64,000 bases of DNA, from assembly GCF_014837055.1 (NCBI RefSeq), contig NZ_JACSPQ010000001.1, forward strand, positions 485,035-549,034. The letters run 5' to 3'. The first letter of the stretch is position 1. The number at the start of each line of letters is the position of its first letter. The position numbers were made by a program, and so were the translations under genes. A model generated the notes under the pieces. That model made no database searches, was not told the origin of the DNA, and worked only from the letters and a program-made list of their open reading frames with translations. This DNA comes from Phocaeicola faecium (GTDB lineage: Bacteria > Bacteroidota > Bacteroidia > Bacteroidales > Bacteroidaceae). Below are positions 27,404 through 35,498 of the stretch, in pieces.

Positions 27404-28678
27404 TCATTCAGTTATAGTGTTAACATTCAGTTCGCCGGACATTAGTCTGGGGAGGAGTGTATCTCTAAGATGAGAAAGCTGTTCTGATTCTATTCCATTT
27501 TTCTGTATCTTGTTATAATAAATATCAACATATTTCTCAAAGTTCAGTGCGACTTCTATTGGAGGAATAATAATTGGCTCTTTCTGAGTCAATCCATTGA
27601 TGTCAAGATTCTTAATTCCTGTAGTTCCATTTTCATAAGAAAACATTACTCCTTCGTTGTAGAGTTTCTCCCACATATAATACATAAAAGAAGAGTATCC
27701 TACCATTGGTCTGATTGCTTTGCAGAAATTAGTACATACAATAGAATTATTGTATTTAGTCAATAATTCATGTGATATTCTACAAATTCGACCTGTTGAT
27801 TGTGTTGGACTGCCACCAGAGATTTCAATTACTAAATTTCCAGCTGTCAATGCCTTTGTTGCAAAATTCTTTTCAAGGATAAATCGTATTGGCATATACC
27901 CTTTATTCCCTATTTTAACATCAGGAATGTCAGCACCTCTAAGGCAAAAGACTTTCTTAATATAATTACCCTCTTGTCTTTCTTTTCCCCAATCACCACT
28001 AAGTGTTGATTCTATGATATTATTGAATCGCCCAACTTTCCATCCTTCCGGTATCCTTCCAAGCTCCGAATCCACAAATTTCCCGTCCTTGAACGGTTCA
28101 AAATCCACGAACCAGGCCTTGAACAACGCCTGCGCCTGCTGCTCTAAATTGCCATTTATCCGGCGGTTCAGCTCGATTTTGTCGTCAAGGGACGAAAGTA
28201 TTGCTGCAATGCGTTTCTGTTCATCTATATTAGGAATGTTTACAGTCAAAGCTTTCATTACGCTGCCAGAAACTTCTTTGAAAGTTGTGCCACTTCCCAT
28301 ATTTTCAATGACAGGTTTATAATAAACAAGAAGATAGTATAGGAACAGTGAATCAACAATTTCATTATTAGGGATGATACTCTTAAACCCTTGATTAGTG
28401 CATAATGCATTTTGAGCAATTGCAACATATCCTATTGGTGCCCGTGAAGAAAATAAAATGCTATTCTTGGGCAACATTCTACAAGAGCAATCATCAAATC
28501 CTTTTTGACTAATCATTCTCTCTCCATGAGAAATGTATCTACAATTAAGATTCGATAGATCTTTTGGCGTGATCCATGCTATGTTGCCATCATAATTAGA
28601 TGAATCTTTTGTTGATGGAGTAGCTCCACCAACAATGGTTCCAATATCGCCTAATTTATATTCTTTCCAGTCTTCCAT
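27404..28678 (-). CDS. hsdS: HsdS, full specificity subunit
   Basis: A complete 424-residue HsdS: target recognition domain 1 (residues 1-150, MEDWKEYKLGDIGTIVGGAT), central conserved helix IAAILSSLDDKIELNRRING followed by NLEQQAQALFKAWFVDFEPF, domain 2 (about 215-380), and the distal helix SEQLSHLRDTLLPRLMSGEL. It sets the sequence recognised by the methylase and restriction complexes. The central region contains the 13-bp core at 28145-28157. It appears to be the expressed copy, since the others are halves. Confidence 0.93.
   Translation of the reverse strand: MEDWKEYKLGDIGTIVGGATPSTKDSSNYDGNIAWITPKDLSNLNCRYISHGERMISQKGFDDCSCRMLPKNSILFSSRAPIGYVAIAQNALCTNQGFKSIIPNNEIVDSLFLYYLLVYYKPVIENMGSGTTFKEVSGSVMKALTVNIPNIDEQKRIAAILSSLDDKIELNRRINGNLEQQAQALFKAWFVDFEPFKDGKFVDSELGRIPEGWKVGRFNNIIESTLSGDWGKERQEGNYIKKVFCLRGADIPDVKIGNKGYMPIRFILEKNFATKALTAGNLVIEISGGSPTQSTGRICRISHELLTKYNNSIVCTNFCKAIRPMVGYSSFMYYMWEKLYNEGVMFSYENGTTGIKNLDINGLTQKEPIIIPPIEVALNFEKYVDIYYNKIQKNGIESEQLSHLRDTLLPRLMSGELNVNTITE
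28145..28157 (-). repeat. hsdS crossover core, copy B
   Basis: TAAATTGCCATTT in the centre of the full hsdS. The right-hand flank (to 28198) matches copy A; the left-hand flank (28045-28144) matches copy C at about 85-90 percent by eye. It is the point where homology switches between cassettes, which marks it as the likely exchange site. Confidence 0.7.
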
Positions 28679-28687
28679 GTCAACTTA

Positions 28688-29581
28688 TCAATCGTTTTGT
28701 TCGTAATAATAAGAATAATCAATTCCTTTCATAAACATCTCACGGTCATCTATTTTAGTGGTCAGTGCAGATTTCACCAAAGTTTTGATGTGGGTGCTGT
28801 CTGTCACACTTTCGCGCATGGCTGTCAGATATTCGTTTTTGTCTATTTGGCTCCAATCCACACATCGCTTGAGTGACCGTTTAAGTATCAAATCAAGCCA
28901 GATTCGGGTTGTGCGACCGTTCCCTTCCATAAAAGGGTGGGCAACATTCATTTCAACATATTTGTCCAAAATCTCATCAAAGGTTGTTTCCGGCATTCGC
29001 TCAATGATTTGCAACGTTTCAGGGAAATGCATACAGTTCGCGAAAGTAAATCCGCCTTTTGAGATGTTCTTGGTGCGTATCTGCCCGGCAAAATCATACA
29101 GTCCGCCAAAGATATATGCGTGAATCTGTTGCAAACATTTCAGACTGCCCGGTTCAAGGCGTTGCAATAAACCGCTTTCATACAGTTGATATGCTTTCTT
29201 ACGGCTCTGTCCGTCTAAAGTATTGTCGCTATACGTGAACCAATCAAGAAATTCGTTTGCCCTGTTATTGGGATAATGTTTGGCTAACAGAGCAACCTCT
29301 TCACTGTTAAGCACATCTGCCTTACGCAATTTGCCGTCGGGAGCTTCGAATTTGAACTCGTGAGTGTCACTCACGAGTTGGATGCCTTCCTGTTTCAACT
29401 TCCGTTTGAGCCATCGCCAATAGTTTCCCGCTTTCGTATAGTCCGGTTCGTTGTTGATGGCACGTATTATATCAGTGGCTGAAAACCACCAACAGTTGTT
29501 TTCGTCATCCCATATAGCCCTAACTTCACGGTCATTAAAGAAGCGTATGGATTTCTTATGCTGTTTTCCCGAATCTTCCAT
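28688..29581 (-). CDS. Fused BRO-N-like and Fic protein
   Basis: A 297-residue fusion. Residues 15-110 resemble a BRO-N type DNA-binding domain (FFNDREVRAIWDDENNCWWF, SATDIIRAIN), the phage antirepressor fold. The rest is a Fic domain with the complete core HPFMEGNGRTTR near residues 215-226 and the flap region FAGQIRTKNISKGGF. No inhibitory motif is evident within the chain, so control may come from the N-terminal domain. It is 9 nt before the full hsdS and starts inside the 24-bp repeat. Proteins with this arrangement have been noticed near type I R-M loci, but their role is unproved. Confidence 0.82.
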   Translation of the reverse strand: MEDSGKQHKKSIRFFNDREVRAIWDDENNCWWFSATDIIRAINNEPDYTKAGNYWRWLKRKLKQEGIQLVSDTHEFKFEAPDGKLRKADVLNSEEVALLAKHYPNNRANEFLDWFTYSDNTLDGQSRKKAYQLYESGLLQRLEPGSLKCLQQIHAYIFGGLYDFAGQIRTKNISKGGFTFANCMHFPETLQIIERMPETTFDEILDKYVEMNVAHPFMEGNGRTTRIWLDLILKRSLKRCVDWSQIDKNEYLTAMRESVTDSTHIKTLVKSALTTKIDDREMFMKGIDYSYYYEQND

Positions 29582-29604
29582 AAATGAGAATTTAGCGGTT
29601 CAAA
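29581..29604. repeat. 24-bp direct repeat, copy 2
   Basis: Identical to 26319-26342. It overlaps the end of the GIY-YIG gene and the start region of the BRO-Fic gene. Together the two copies bracket a 3.3-kb block holding BRO-Fic, the full hsdS and the second Fic gene. Confidence 0.7.
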
Positions 29605-30010
29605 ATTCTTTATTCCATATAGGCAAACAAGAGTGCTGCGTAAAATAATCCTGTAATAATAGAGCTTCAATTAAGCCAGGAAGATATTTTCGCTCATCTA
29701 TAATATACCATTCAATGATTATTTGTTCGATTTTAGTATCTTCTTTTATCTTTTTAGCAAAAAAATCTTCCCTTTTTATACCGTCCTGTTTGTTATTTAG
29801 CCTCTTTCTTAAATCTTGTGACTTAAAACTTCCCTTCTGCAATATGGTACCGCTTTTCCCAATATATAGTATATCTCCGATTTCTGTATTTTTACGAAAA
29901 ATATAGACACCATATCCACCATCTGGTATATCTTTGGTTTGTTTTCTTAAAGAATCTCCCAATTTAAAAGAGCAATATCCTTTTGCTTTCGTATATTTTT
30001 CTATATTCAT
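29600..30010 (-). CDS. GIY-YIG domain protein
   Basis: A 136-residue protein with the GIY-YIG nuclease start: YGVYIFRKN, then DILYIGKSG near residues 34-56, and a later basic block (DLRKRLNNKQDGIKRE). The catalytic Glu expected in this fold could be in GLIEALLLQDY. It may be a DNA endonuclease attached to the R-M system. It is 3 nt after the hsdS C-half and 18 nt before BRO-Fic. Small GIY-YIG proteins of this kind are found in Bacteroidales defence loci; the target is unknown. Confidence 0.72.
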   Translation of the reverse strand: MNIEKYTKAKGYCSFKLGDSLRKQTKDIPDGGYGVYIFRKNTEIGDILYIGKSGTILQKGSFKSQDLRKRLNNKQDGIKREDFFAKKIKEDTKIEQIIIEWYIIDERKYLPGLIEALLLQDYFTQHSCLPIWNKEF

Positions 30011-30013
30011 TAT

Positions 30014-30754
30014 TTATTGCATTTTAATTTCACCTGACATTAATCTTGGAAGCAATAAATCTCTTATTTCTGTGAGATTTTCACTTTCAGTATGATACAT
30101 ATCCTGTGCATGAAGTAATCGTTTATATAAATCATTGAATTTTAGGACAATATTTTGAGGTGGATAGGCTATTCTAATTAAAGCAAAATCTGAATATTTG
30201 AGCGTCTGTCTTACCCCTCCTATAGAACGAGCTATCACCTCTTCTTTAAAGGATGGTAACTGCCTATACATATCAAAGAAATAATGGTATTCTTTCTCAC
30301 ATGAGAACACTACATATACAGGGCTAACACAGCCATCAAACATAAAAGTATTTCTACCCATAGAGCCAATATTAACACGTGCTGGGTTATAAGCAAATGA
30401 ATTTGGTTTTACCAAAATGTATTTTGCTATACTATCACTGAAAACTTGTTTGGTAAAATACTCCTCGGAAAGCATTAGTTTTCCCGTAGTTACTGGAGAT
30501 AATACTTTTACGTCAGAACGTATTCCAACTTTTTCTTTTTCTTGGGTTGTCACTTTGCCAAGTTCAACAACTTTCCATCCTGCCGGTATCTTTCCAAGTT
30601 CTGAATCCACGAATTTTCCACTTTTGAACGGCTCGAAATCCACGAACCAGGCCTTGAACAACGCCTGCACTTGCTGCTCTAAATTGCCATTTCTGCGTTT
30701 ATTTTTTCGTACAGAAAGGTTATGAGGTTTATATGTATAATATCCTGTTCTCAT
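30014..30754 (-). CDS. hsdS: HsdS C-terminal half cassette
   Basis: A 246-residue frame. Residues 1-20 (MRTGYYTYKPHNLSVRKNK) are unrelated to HsdS. After the core it continues NLEQQVQALFKAWFVDFEPF with a different target recognition domain 2 and the usual ending ENLTEIRDLLLPRLMSGEIK. It thus lacks the first recognition domain and mirrors the N-half at 25.8-26.3 kb. The core at 30680-30692 is the join. It starts 1 nt after the recombinase stop, so it is cotranscribed with it. Confidence 0.85.
   Translation of the reverse strand: MRTGYYTYKPHNLSVRKNKRRNGNLEQQVQALFKAWFVDFEPFKSGKFVDSELGKIPAGWKVVELGKVTTQEKEKVGIRSDVKVLSPVTTGKLMLSEEYFTKQVFSDSIAKYILVKPNSFAYNPARVNIGSMGRNTFMFDGCVSPVYVVFSCEKEYHYFFDMYRQLPSFKEEVIARSIGGVRQTLKYSDFALIRIAYPPQNIVLKFNDLYKRLLHAQDMYHTESENLTEIRDLLLPRLMSGEIKMQ
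30680..30692 (-). repeat. hsdS crossover core, copy C
   Basis: TAAATTGCCATTT. The left-hand flank is homologous to copy B back to about 30576; to the right the sequence becomes TCTGCG instead of TCCGGCGG and homology ends. All three copies have the same orientation. Confidence 0.7.
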
Positions 30755-30755
30755 T

Positions 30756-31751
30756 TCAACTGATGAATTTGCGGTGAGAAAGTTTCACATTTGTTTGATT
30801 GACCATAGCATAATGCATGGTCGTGTCAATCTTGACATGCCCGAGCAAGCGTTGTACCTGTTCAACGGGCATTCCCTTGTCGATTGCCATCGTTGCAAGA
30901 GTTCTTCTGAATTTATGAGGATACACACGGACAATCTTTGCCTCTCGCCCGATTTTCCGCAAACGGGTTTCCACTCCCGATATTTCAAGGCGGTTATGTG
31001 GTTTAGCCAATGAAACAAAAAGTGCCTTGTTGCGGTCTTTACGTGTAGCAAGATATTGTTGGAGATGAATTTTGGCACGGGCATTGAAATAAACAATCCT
31101 TTCTTTGTTTCCCTTGCCAAATACGATACATTCACGTTCATTGAAGTTGATATCCTCCCGGTTCAGTTTTACCAGTTCGCCCACACGCATCCCGGTAGAA
31201 GCCAGCAAATCAATAATTGCCAAATCACGAATCTGTTTGCAGTTATCCCGCAAATGTTCAAGATTCTCATCCGTAAGTACCTCCTTCACCTGTGTGCCAG
31301 TCTTGACTTTATGGATTCTGCGTACCGGGCTTTTGATAATGTAATCCTCTTCCTCAAGCCATCCGAAGAAAGAAGAGAATATGCGGCGTATGTTGTCAAT
31401 TGTCACCTTGCTGGATTTGTGCTTACGTTGGAAAACCGCTAAGTAAGCCCGAATGTCCTCAGTGGTATAATTGATGACTTTCTTTGGCATGGTTTTGAAG
31501 AGTTGCCGGATGGTAGAACCATAATACTTAATGGTAGGTGTAGTGCATCCTTCCACTTGTTTGGCGGACAGAAAGATTTCAAGCAGACGGTCGTTGGTGG
31601 CAGTTTCCTCATGCTGTGCCTTTTCTCCGTCTTGCGTAATGGTGTATTTGCTGACTACTTGCAACAGCACACCATTCAGTTGGGCTATTTGTTCCACGCT
31701 TAAAATCCCTGTCATCGCATTGCTGATTTCTTGAATTAGTTTTTCTTTCAT
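30756..31751 (-). CDS. Tyrosine recombinase next to hsdS (specificity shuffling)
   Basis: A 331-residue XerC/D-type tyrosine recombinase. The N-terminal SAM-like domain (residues 50-135) precedes a catalytic domain with Arg in ASTGMRVGELV, H-x-x-R in YPHKFRRTLAT, His in LLGHVKIDTT and the nucleophile Tyr in TMHYAMVNQ. Similar enzymes in Bacteroides sit beside hsdS cassettes and drive their rearrangement. Its position, 1 nt from an hsdS half and between hsdM and hsdS, makes that job very likely here. It is distinct from the two element integrases at 39.4 and 51.9 kb. Confidence 0.9.
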   Translation of the reverse strand: MKEKLIQEISNAMTGILSVEQIAQLNGVLLQVVSKYTITQDGEKAQHEETATNDRLLEIFLSAKQVEGCTTPTIKYYGSTIRQLFKTMPKKVINYTTEDIRAYLAVFQRKHKSSKVTIDNIRRIFSSFFGWLEEEDYIIKSPVRRIHKVKTGTQVKEVLTDENLEHLRDNCKQIRDLAIIDLLASTGMRVGELVKLNREDINFNERECIVFGKGNKERIVYFNARAKIHLQQYLATRKDRNKALFVSLAKPHNRLEISGVETRLRKIGREAKIVRVYPHKFRRTLATMAIDKGMPVEQVQRLLGHVKIDTTMHYAMVNQTNVKLSHRKFIS

Positions 31752-31804
31752 ATTCTTCGCTTATTTGATTGGATCTCCTAATTGAAGAATGTGGCGGTTT
31801 CAAT

Positions 31805-33310
31805 TTATTTTATAATGAATCCTATGCTTCTTAATTGTTTTCTGATTTCATCTTCCAGCTGATGTGACTGGACAAACATATCGGAAAGTTCTGAAGTAAG
31901 CCGTTCCATTTTTTCTTGAAACGGTTCGCCGTCATCCTCTACTTCTGCAATTCCTACATAACGTCCCGGAGTAAGTATATAGTCTTGCTTTGCTACATCT
32001 TCAAGTGTGGCTACGGCACAATATCCTTTTTCGTTTTCCTGTGTTCCGGCTTCGAAATCTTCGAATGTCTTGGCTATTTTCATTATATCGTCCTCTGACA
32101 ATTCTCGAAGTTTCCGTGTAACCATTGTTCCCATATTGCGAGCATCGACAAACAGGATTTTCCCCGTTTGTTTCTTCGCCCTGTTCAAGAACCACAGTGA
32201 TACGGGTATGCCTGTAGTATAGAACAACTGAGAGGGCATAGCCACAATTCCTTCCACCAAATCCGCCTTGATGATATTTTCACGGATTGTGCCTTCACTT
32301 CCCGTCTGTGAAGAGAGTGAACCATTAGCAAGCACCATGCCGATTCGTCCACGGGGTGACAAGTGGTGAATCATGTGCTGAAGCCAAGCAAAGTTGGCAT
32401 TCCCTGCGGGTGGAATCCCATACTTCCAACGTACATCGTCCTGCAATTTATCCGCTCCCCAGTCGCTGAGATTGAAGGGAGGATTGGCAAGGATAAAATC
32501 TGCTTTCAATGTTGGGTGCAAATCATTGAAGAACGTATCTGCGGCAAATTTCCCCAAATCAGCTTCTATGCCACGAATAGCAAGATTCATTTGAGCCATT
32601 TTCCATGTGGTCGGGTTACTGTCTTGCCCGAACACGGAAATGTTGTTGATGTTACCTTGATGCCTTTCAATGAATTTGGCAGACTGTACAAACATACCTC
32701 CTGAACCGCAACAAGGGTCATAGACACGGCCGCTGTATGGCTGAAGCACTTCGACCAATGTACGGACAATGCAAGCTGGTGTATAAAACTCGCCAGCCAG
32801 TTTTCCTTCCGCCTCGGCAAATTTGGAAAGACAGTATTCGTAGGTTCGTCCCAATATGTCTTTGGTATCGCCATGTTCTTTCATTTGAATATTGGTGAAC
32901 AAATCCACGACATCGCCCAACCGTCGTTTATCAAGTTCCGGACGGGCAAAGTTTTTAGGAAGAATACCTTTCAATCGTACATTCTCTTTCTCAATCAAGC
33001 GCATGGCGTTGTCAACTACCGTACCCACTTCTGGTGTATGAGCAGCTTCCGCCACAACAGACCAGCGGGCTTCTTGGGGGACAAAAAAGATGTTTTCCGA
33101 TGTATATTCGTCCTTGTCCTCTTCGAAGCCGTCACCCTCAGCAACCAATGCATTGTATTTTGCCTCGAAACGGTCGGAGATATATTTAAGAAAAATCAAT
33201 CCTAATACGACTGATTTATATTCCGATGCATCCAGATTACCTCTTAGCAAATCTGCTGCTTTCCATATTTCTTTTTCAAAGCCAATGTCGGCTGTATTAG
33301 TCTTAGCCAT
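31805..33310 (-). CDS. hsdM: Type I DNA methyltransferase subunit M
   Basis: A complete 501-residue HsdM, an adenine-N6 methyltransferase. The N-terminal helical domain (LRGNLDASEYKSVVLGLIFL) leads to the SAM-binding site FYTPACIVRTLVEVL and DPCCGSGGMFVQS and the catalytic NPPF (ADFILANPPFNLSDW, about residue 278). It starts 4 nt after a small regulator gene. Together with HsdS it modifies host DNA; with HsdR it restricts foreign DNA. Confidence 0.95.
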   Translation of the reverse strand: MAKTNTADIGFEKEIWKAADLLRGNLDASEYKSVVLGLIFLKYISDRFEAKYNALVAEGDGFEEDKDEYTSENIFFVPQEARWSVVAEAAHTPEVGTVVDNAMRLIEKENVRLKGILPKNFARPELDKRRLGDVVDLFTNIQMKEHGDTKDILGRTYEYCLSKFAEAEGKLAGEFYTPACIVRTLVEVLQPYSGRVYDPCCGSGGMFVQSAKFIERHQGNINNISVFGQDSNPTTWKMAQMNLAIRGIEADLGKFAADTFFNDLHPTLKADFILANPPFNLSDWGADKLQDDVRWKYGIPPAGNANFAWLQHMIHHLSPRGRIGMVLANGSLSSQTGSEGTIRENIIKADLVEGIVAMPSQLFYTTGIPVSLWFLNRAKKQTGKILFVDARNMGTMVTRKLRELSEDDIMKIAKTFEDFEAGTQENEKGYCAVATLEDVAKQDYILTPGRYVGIAEVEDDGEPFQEKMERLTSELSDMFVQSHQLEDEIRKQLRSIGFIIK

Positions 33311-33314
33311 ATCT

Positions 33315-33521
33315 TTATTTTGTTTTATCGTTTATCAAATCCTTCACATCCACATTCAGAATCTCCGCTATCTGAAATAGTACCTCCAAACTGGGTTGCC
33401 GTCTGTTGCAGACGTATGAGTTGACAATGCAGAAACTTTTGCCGAGCTTTTCCGCCAGCCATGTCTGTTTGATGCCACGTTCTTCAAGCACTTCTTTTAT
33501 TCGGTTCATGGGTTTGTCCAT
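33315..33521 (-). CDS. XRE-type regulator upstream of hsdM
   Basis: A 68-residue helix-turn-helix protein (IKQTWLAEKLGKSFCIVNSY, SLEVLFQIAEILNVDVKDL). It is the first gene of the R-M train, 4 nt before hsdM, and by position acts like a controller protein that times methylase and restriction expression. An internal Met at 33509 (MNRIKEVLEERG) is an equally good start. A Bacteroidota -7 box lies upstream at 33548-33555. Confidence 0.85.
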   Translation of the reverse strand: MDKPMNRIKEVLEERGIKQTWLAEKLGKSFCIVNSYVCNRRQPSLEVLFQIAEILNVDVKDLINDKTK

Positions 33522-33547
33522 TGTCTGTTATCTCTTAGTTCTGTTTA

Positions 33548-33555
33548 CAAAGGTA
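33548..33555 (-). promoter_or_regulatory. -7 box of the R-M operon promoter
   Basis: CAAAGGTA on the plus strand, TACCTTTG on the minus strand, matches TAnnTTTG. It lies 27 nt upstream of the regulator start, a suitable distance. A clear -33 element is not seen. Confidence 0.55.
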
Positions 33556-33633
33556 TAAAATATCATGCTATAAAAAGATAAAAGAGGAAGAAAACGCTCC
33601 CTCTTCGCTCAAAATCATTCAAAAGCCGTCTTA

Positions 33634-34038
33634 TCAGACGTTGATTGTTGCCAATGGTGCGGCATAGCAGTTGTACTCGAACCGATAGTTCGTGGTAGGC
33701 TTCAATCCCAACAGACGATGGTCGTTTTTCACGTCATTCTCGATGCCGAGGTAGTAGAAACCGTAGAGTGGAGCATACTCCTTGAAGAAACTTACCAAGT
33801 CCAATAAATTCTCTTGGTAGTTTTTCTCGAAGGCATGGTTCACTAAGATGATGCAACGGTCGGGAAAACCGTTGACACCCTTGCTGTATTCCCACAGACG
33901 AAAATATAGCTTCACGTTCTTTTCGTGGATGTCAATGCAGCAACCATTACAGGTCGGATTCACATACACGCTGTTACGATACCCGAACTTCTCACAAATG
34001 TAGAGTTCAATGTCTTTCACAAAATTCTTGTCAATCAT
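33634..34038 (-). CDS. Conserved hypothetical protein of Bacteroidales mobile elements
   Basis: A 134-residue protein starting MIDKNFVKDIELYICEKFG, with a GCCIDIHEKN block and many aromatic residues in its second half (YAPLYGFYYLGIEND). I recognise no functional motif. It follows the relaxase gene on the same strand by 35 nt and is probably part of the mobilization module transcript. A terminator is not obvious. Confidence 0.6.
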   Translation of the reverse strand: MIDKNFVKDIELYICEKFGYRNSVYVNPTCNGCCIDIHEKNVKLYFRLWEYSKGVNGFPDRCIILVNHAFEKNYQENLLDLVSFFKEYAPLYGFYYLGIENDVKNDHRLLGLKPTTNYRFEYNCYAAPLATINV

Positions 34039-34073
34039 AATGTTGAAATTTAAAATGTCAATAAAATGGTTTG

Positions 34074-35018
34074 TTATAATCGGAAGCCGCGCTTGCGTTT
34101 GGCTTTCTTTTTCCGTTTTAGTTCCGCTTCAAATGCAGCCTCGTCTGATGTGTTGGATGTCGGCATCGGCATGAACAATCCCAATCCCGAAGAATGTGCT
34201 TCTTCAAAATCAGATGTCCGTTCTTGTAAAGGAGATGCTGGTACGGCATTGTCCTTGACTGTTTCCCGATATGAATAGGACGGAGCGTAAGCGTTTCTTT
34301 CCAGCTGGCGGTCAATGGTCAGATAGCTGAACTCCCGACTGATTTTTGAACCGGAAAAGATGTACCTCCCATATCCGAACTTCACCCCTTGAATGTCCCG
34401 TGTGGTGCGGCTGACCTTGAATTTCATGTCGATGCCATATTCGGCAAGCGCGTCTTTCAGTTCGTTCCAGTTTTGGGCATTCTGCACTTCTGCTTTCAAA
34501 GCCTTGTAGATTCGGTGCTTCGCTCTGTCATACGGGCGCAACCGTTCTTCGTTCACATGGTCTTTACCTTGGGCAAAGTACAGGCGGTATTTTGCCGTTA
34601 GCATCTTACAGACCTTCTCGTTACGATAGCGGTCGTTCTTGTCACTGATGGTTTTGCCGTCTTTGTCTACACGGTTGAACACGATGTGGCAATGTGCATG
34701 CCTGCGGTCGGTATGACGGGCTATGATGTATTGTGTGTTTCGGATGCCCATGCGTTCCATGTATTCGCGGGCGATTTTCAGCATGAGTGCATCATCGTTT
34801 CTTAGTCGCAGACTGTCTTCCGGAGAGAAGCTGAGCGATGTGTGTCCGACAATGTTTTTTACTTTGTCACTCAGCAAGGATTGTAACTCAAACTGCTCAG
34901 CCATCTGTTCCGGTGAACCTTCCACTCCGACAGCTTCCAGAAGTCTTGCCTTTTCTTCTTTCAGCACATAGCGCACGCAGCCGCTGAAGGAAGTTCCTTT
35001 TGTCAGTTTACCTATCAT
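34074..35018 (-). CDS. mobB: MobB-type relaxase
   Basis: A 314-residue relaxase of the Bacteroidales mobilization family (relaxase/mobilization nuclease domain). The metal-binding histidine motif is HTDRRHAHCHIVFNRVD near residues 102-118; the likely catalytic Tyr is in the early YVLKEEKARL or the NTQYIIARH region. The C-terminal tail (ELKRKKKAKRKRGFRL) is highly basic. It nicks DNA at the transfer origin and pilots the strand into a recipient, using the conjugation machinery of a helper element, because no transfer genes are in the window. It overlaps mobC by 11 nt. Confidence 0.88.
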   Translation of the reverse strand: MIGKLTKGTSFSGCVRYVLKEEKARLLEAVGVEGSPEQMAEQFELQSLLSDKVKNIVGHTSLSFSPEDSLRLRNDDALMLKIAREYMERMGIRNTQYIIARHTDRRHAHCHIVFNRVDKDGKTISDKNDRYRNEKVCKMLTAKYRLYFAQGKDHVNEERLRPYDRAKHRIYKALKAEVQNAQNWNELKDALAEYGIDMKFKVSRTTRDIQGVKFGYGRYIFSGSKISREFSYLTIDRQLERNAYAPSYSYRETVKDNAVPASPLQERTSDFEEAHSSGLGLFMPMPTSNTSDEAAFEAELKRKKKAKRKRGFRL

Positions 35019-35316
35019 CTTTCAGTTGTTTGATGAGTTGTGAAATATGGTTCGAAATCTCCACGCAGTGGTCAGCCACGGCAAAGAATCCGTAGGTGTT
35101 TGCCTGTTTAGCCAATTGGTTCAGGTTAGTGCTTTCGCCAATCAACTGACGGATGATGTGCAAGTGGTCACGGGTGATACGTTCTCGTACCGACCCATGT
35201 TCAATGAGTGAACGTATGACTTCACTTTTGCTCCGTTTGCTGCGTCTGCTCAACGCTCCCAACCATGCCAACTGGTCATCGGTTAGGCGTAATGTAATCG
35301 TATTTTTCTTGTTCAT
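35008..35316 (-). CDS. mobC: MobC-like relaxosome protein
   Basis: A 102-residue protein with a ribbon-helix-helix start (NTITLRLTDDQLAWLGALS, SKSEVIRSLIEHG) and a MobC-like second half (IGESTNLNQLAKQANTYGF). It binds the transfer origin and assists the relaxase. I prefer ATG at 35316 over an extension to 35367, since the family begins at about this point. The oriT-like inverted repeat lies directly upstream. Confidence 0.86.
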   Translation of the reverse strand: MNKKNTITLRLTDDQLAWLGALSRRSKRSKSEVIRSLIEHGSVRERITRDHLHIIRQLIGESTNLNQLAKQANTYGFFAVADHCVEISNHISQLIKQLKDDR

Positions 35317-35362
35317 TTCTCGTCGTTTTTTAATTGTTACAGTTGTGACCATCGGGAGCTGT

Positions 35363-35429
35363 CCCACCGGACTTCAGGGTGGGCAAGTTGTCGGGAAATG
35401 TAATACACCGACATAAACTTGCTTACCCT
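35363..35429. other. Candidate transfer origin (oriT)
   Basis: Immediately upstream of mobC. A small stem CCCACC (35363-35368) with GGTGGG (35378-35383) overlaps a larger imperfect inverted repeat: AGGGT..GCAAGTT..TCGG (35376-35394) against CCGAC..AACTTGC..ACCCT (35408-35429). Position and structure fit an oriT; the nick site cannot be seen. The remaining bases to 35498 carry no gene. Confidence 0.5.
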
Positions 35430-35498
35430 AAAAGTTCCGGTTTTCAGCCCTTACGGTCAGTATTGAAAACCTCCCTTTTGGTATGCCCGAAACATTAT

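Noticed and set aside
25788-30692. Possible CRISPR-like repeat set
   Set aside because: Three copies of 13 bp separated by 2.3-2.5 kb of coding sequence; this is the hsdS core, not an array. I found no CRISPR array in the window.
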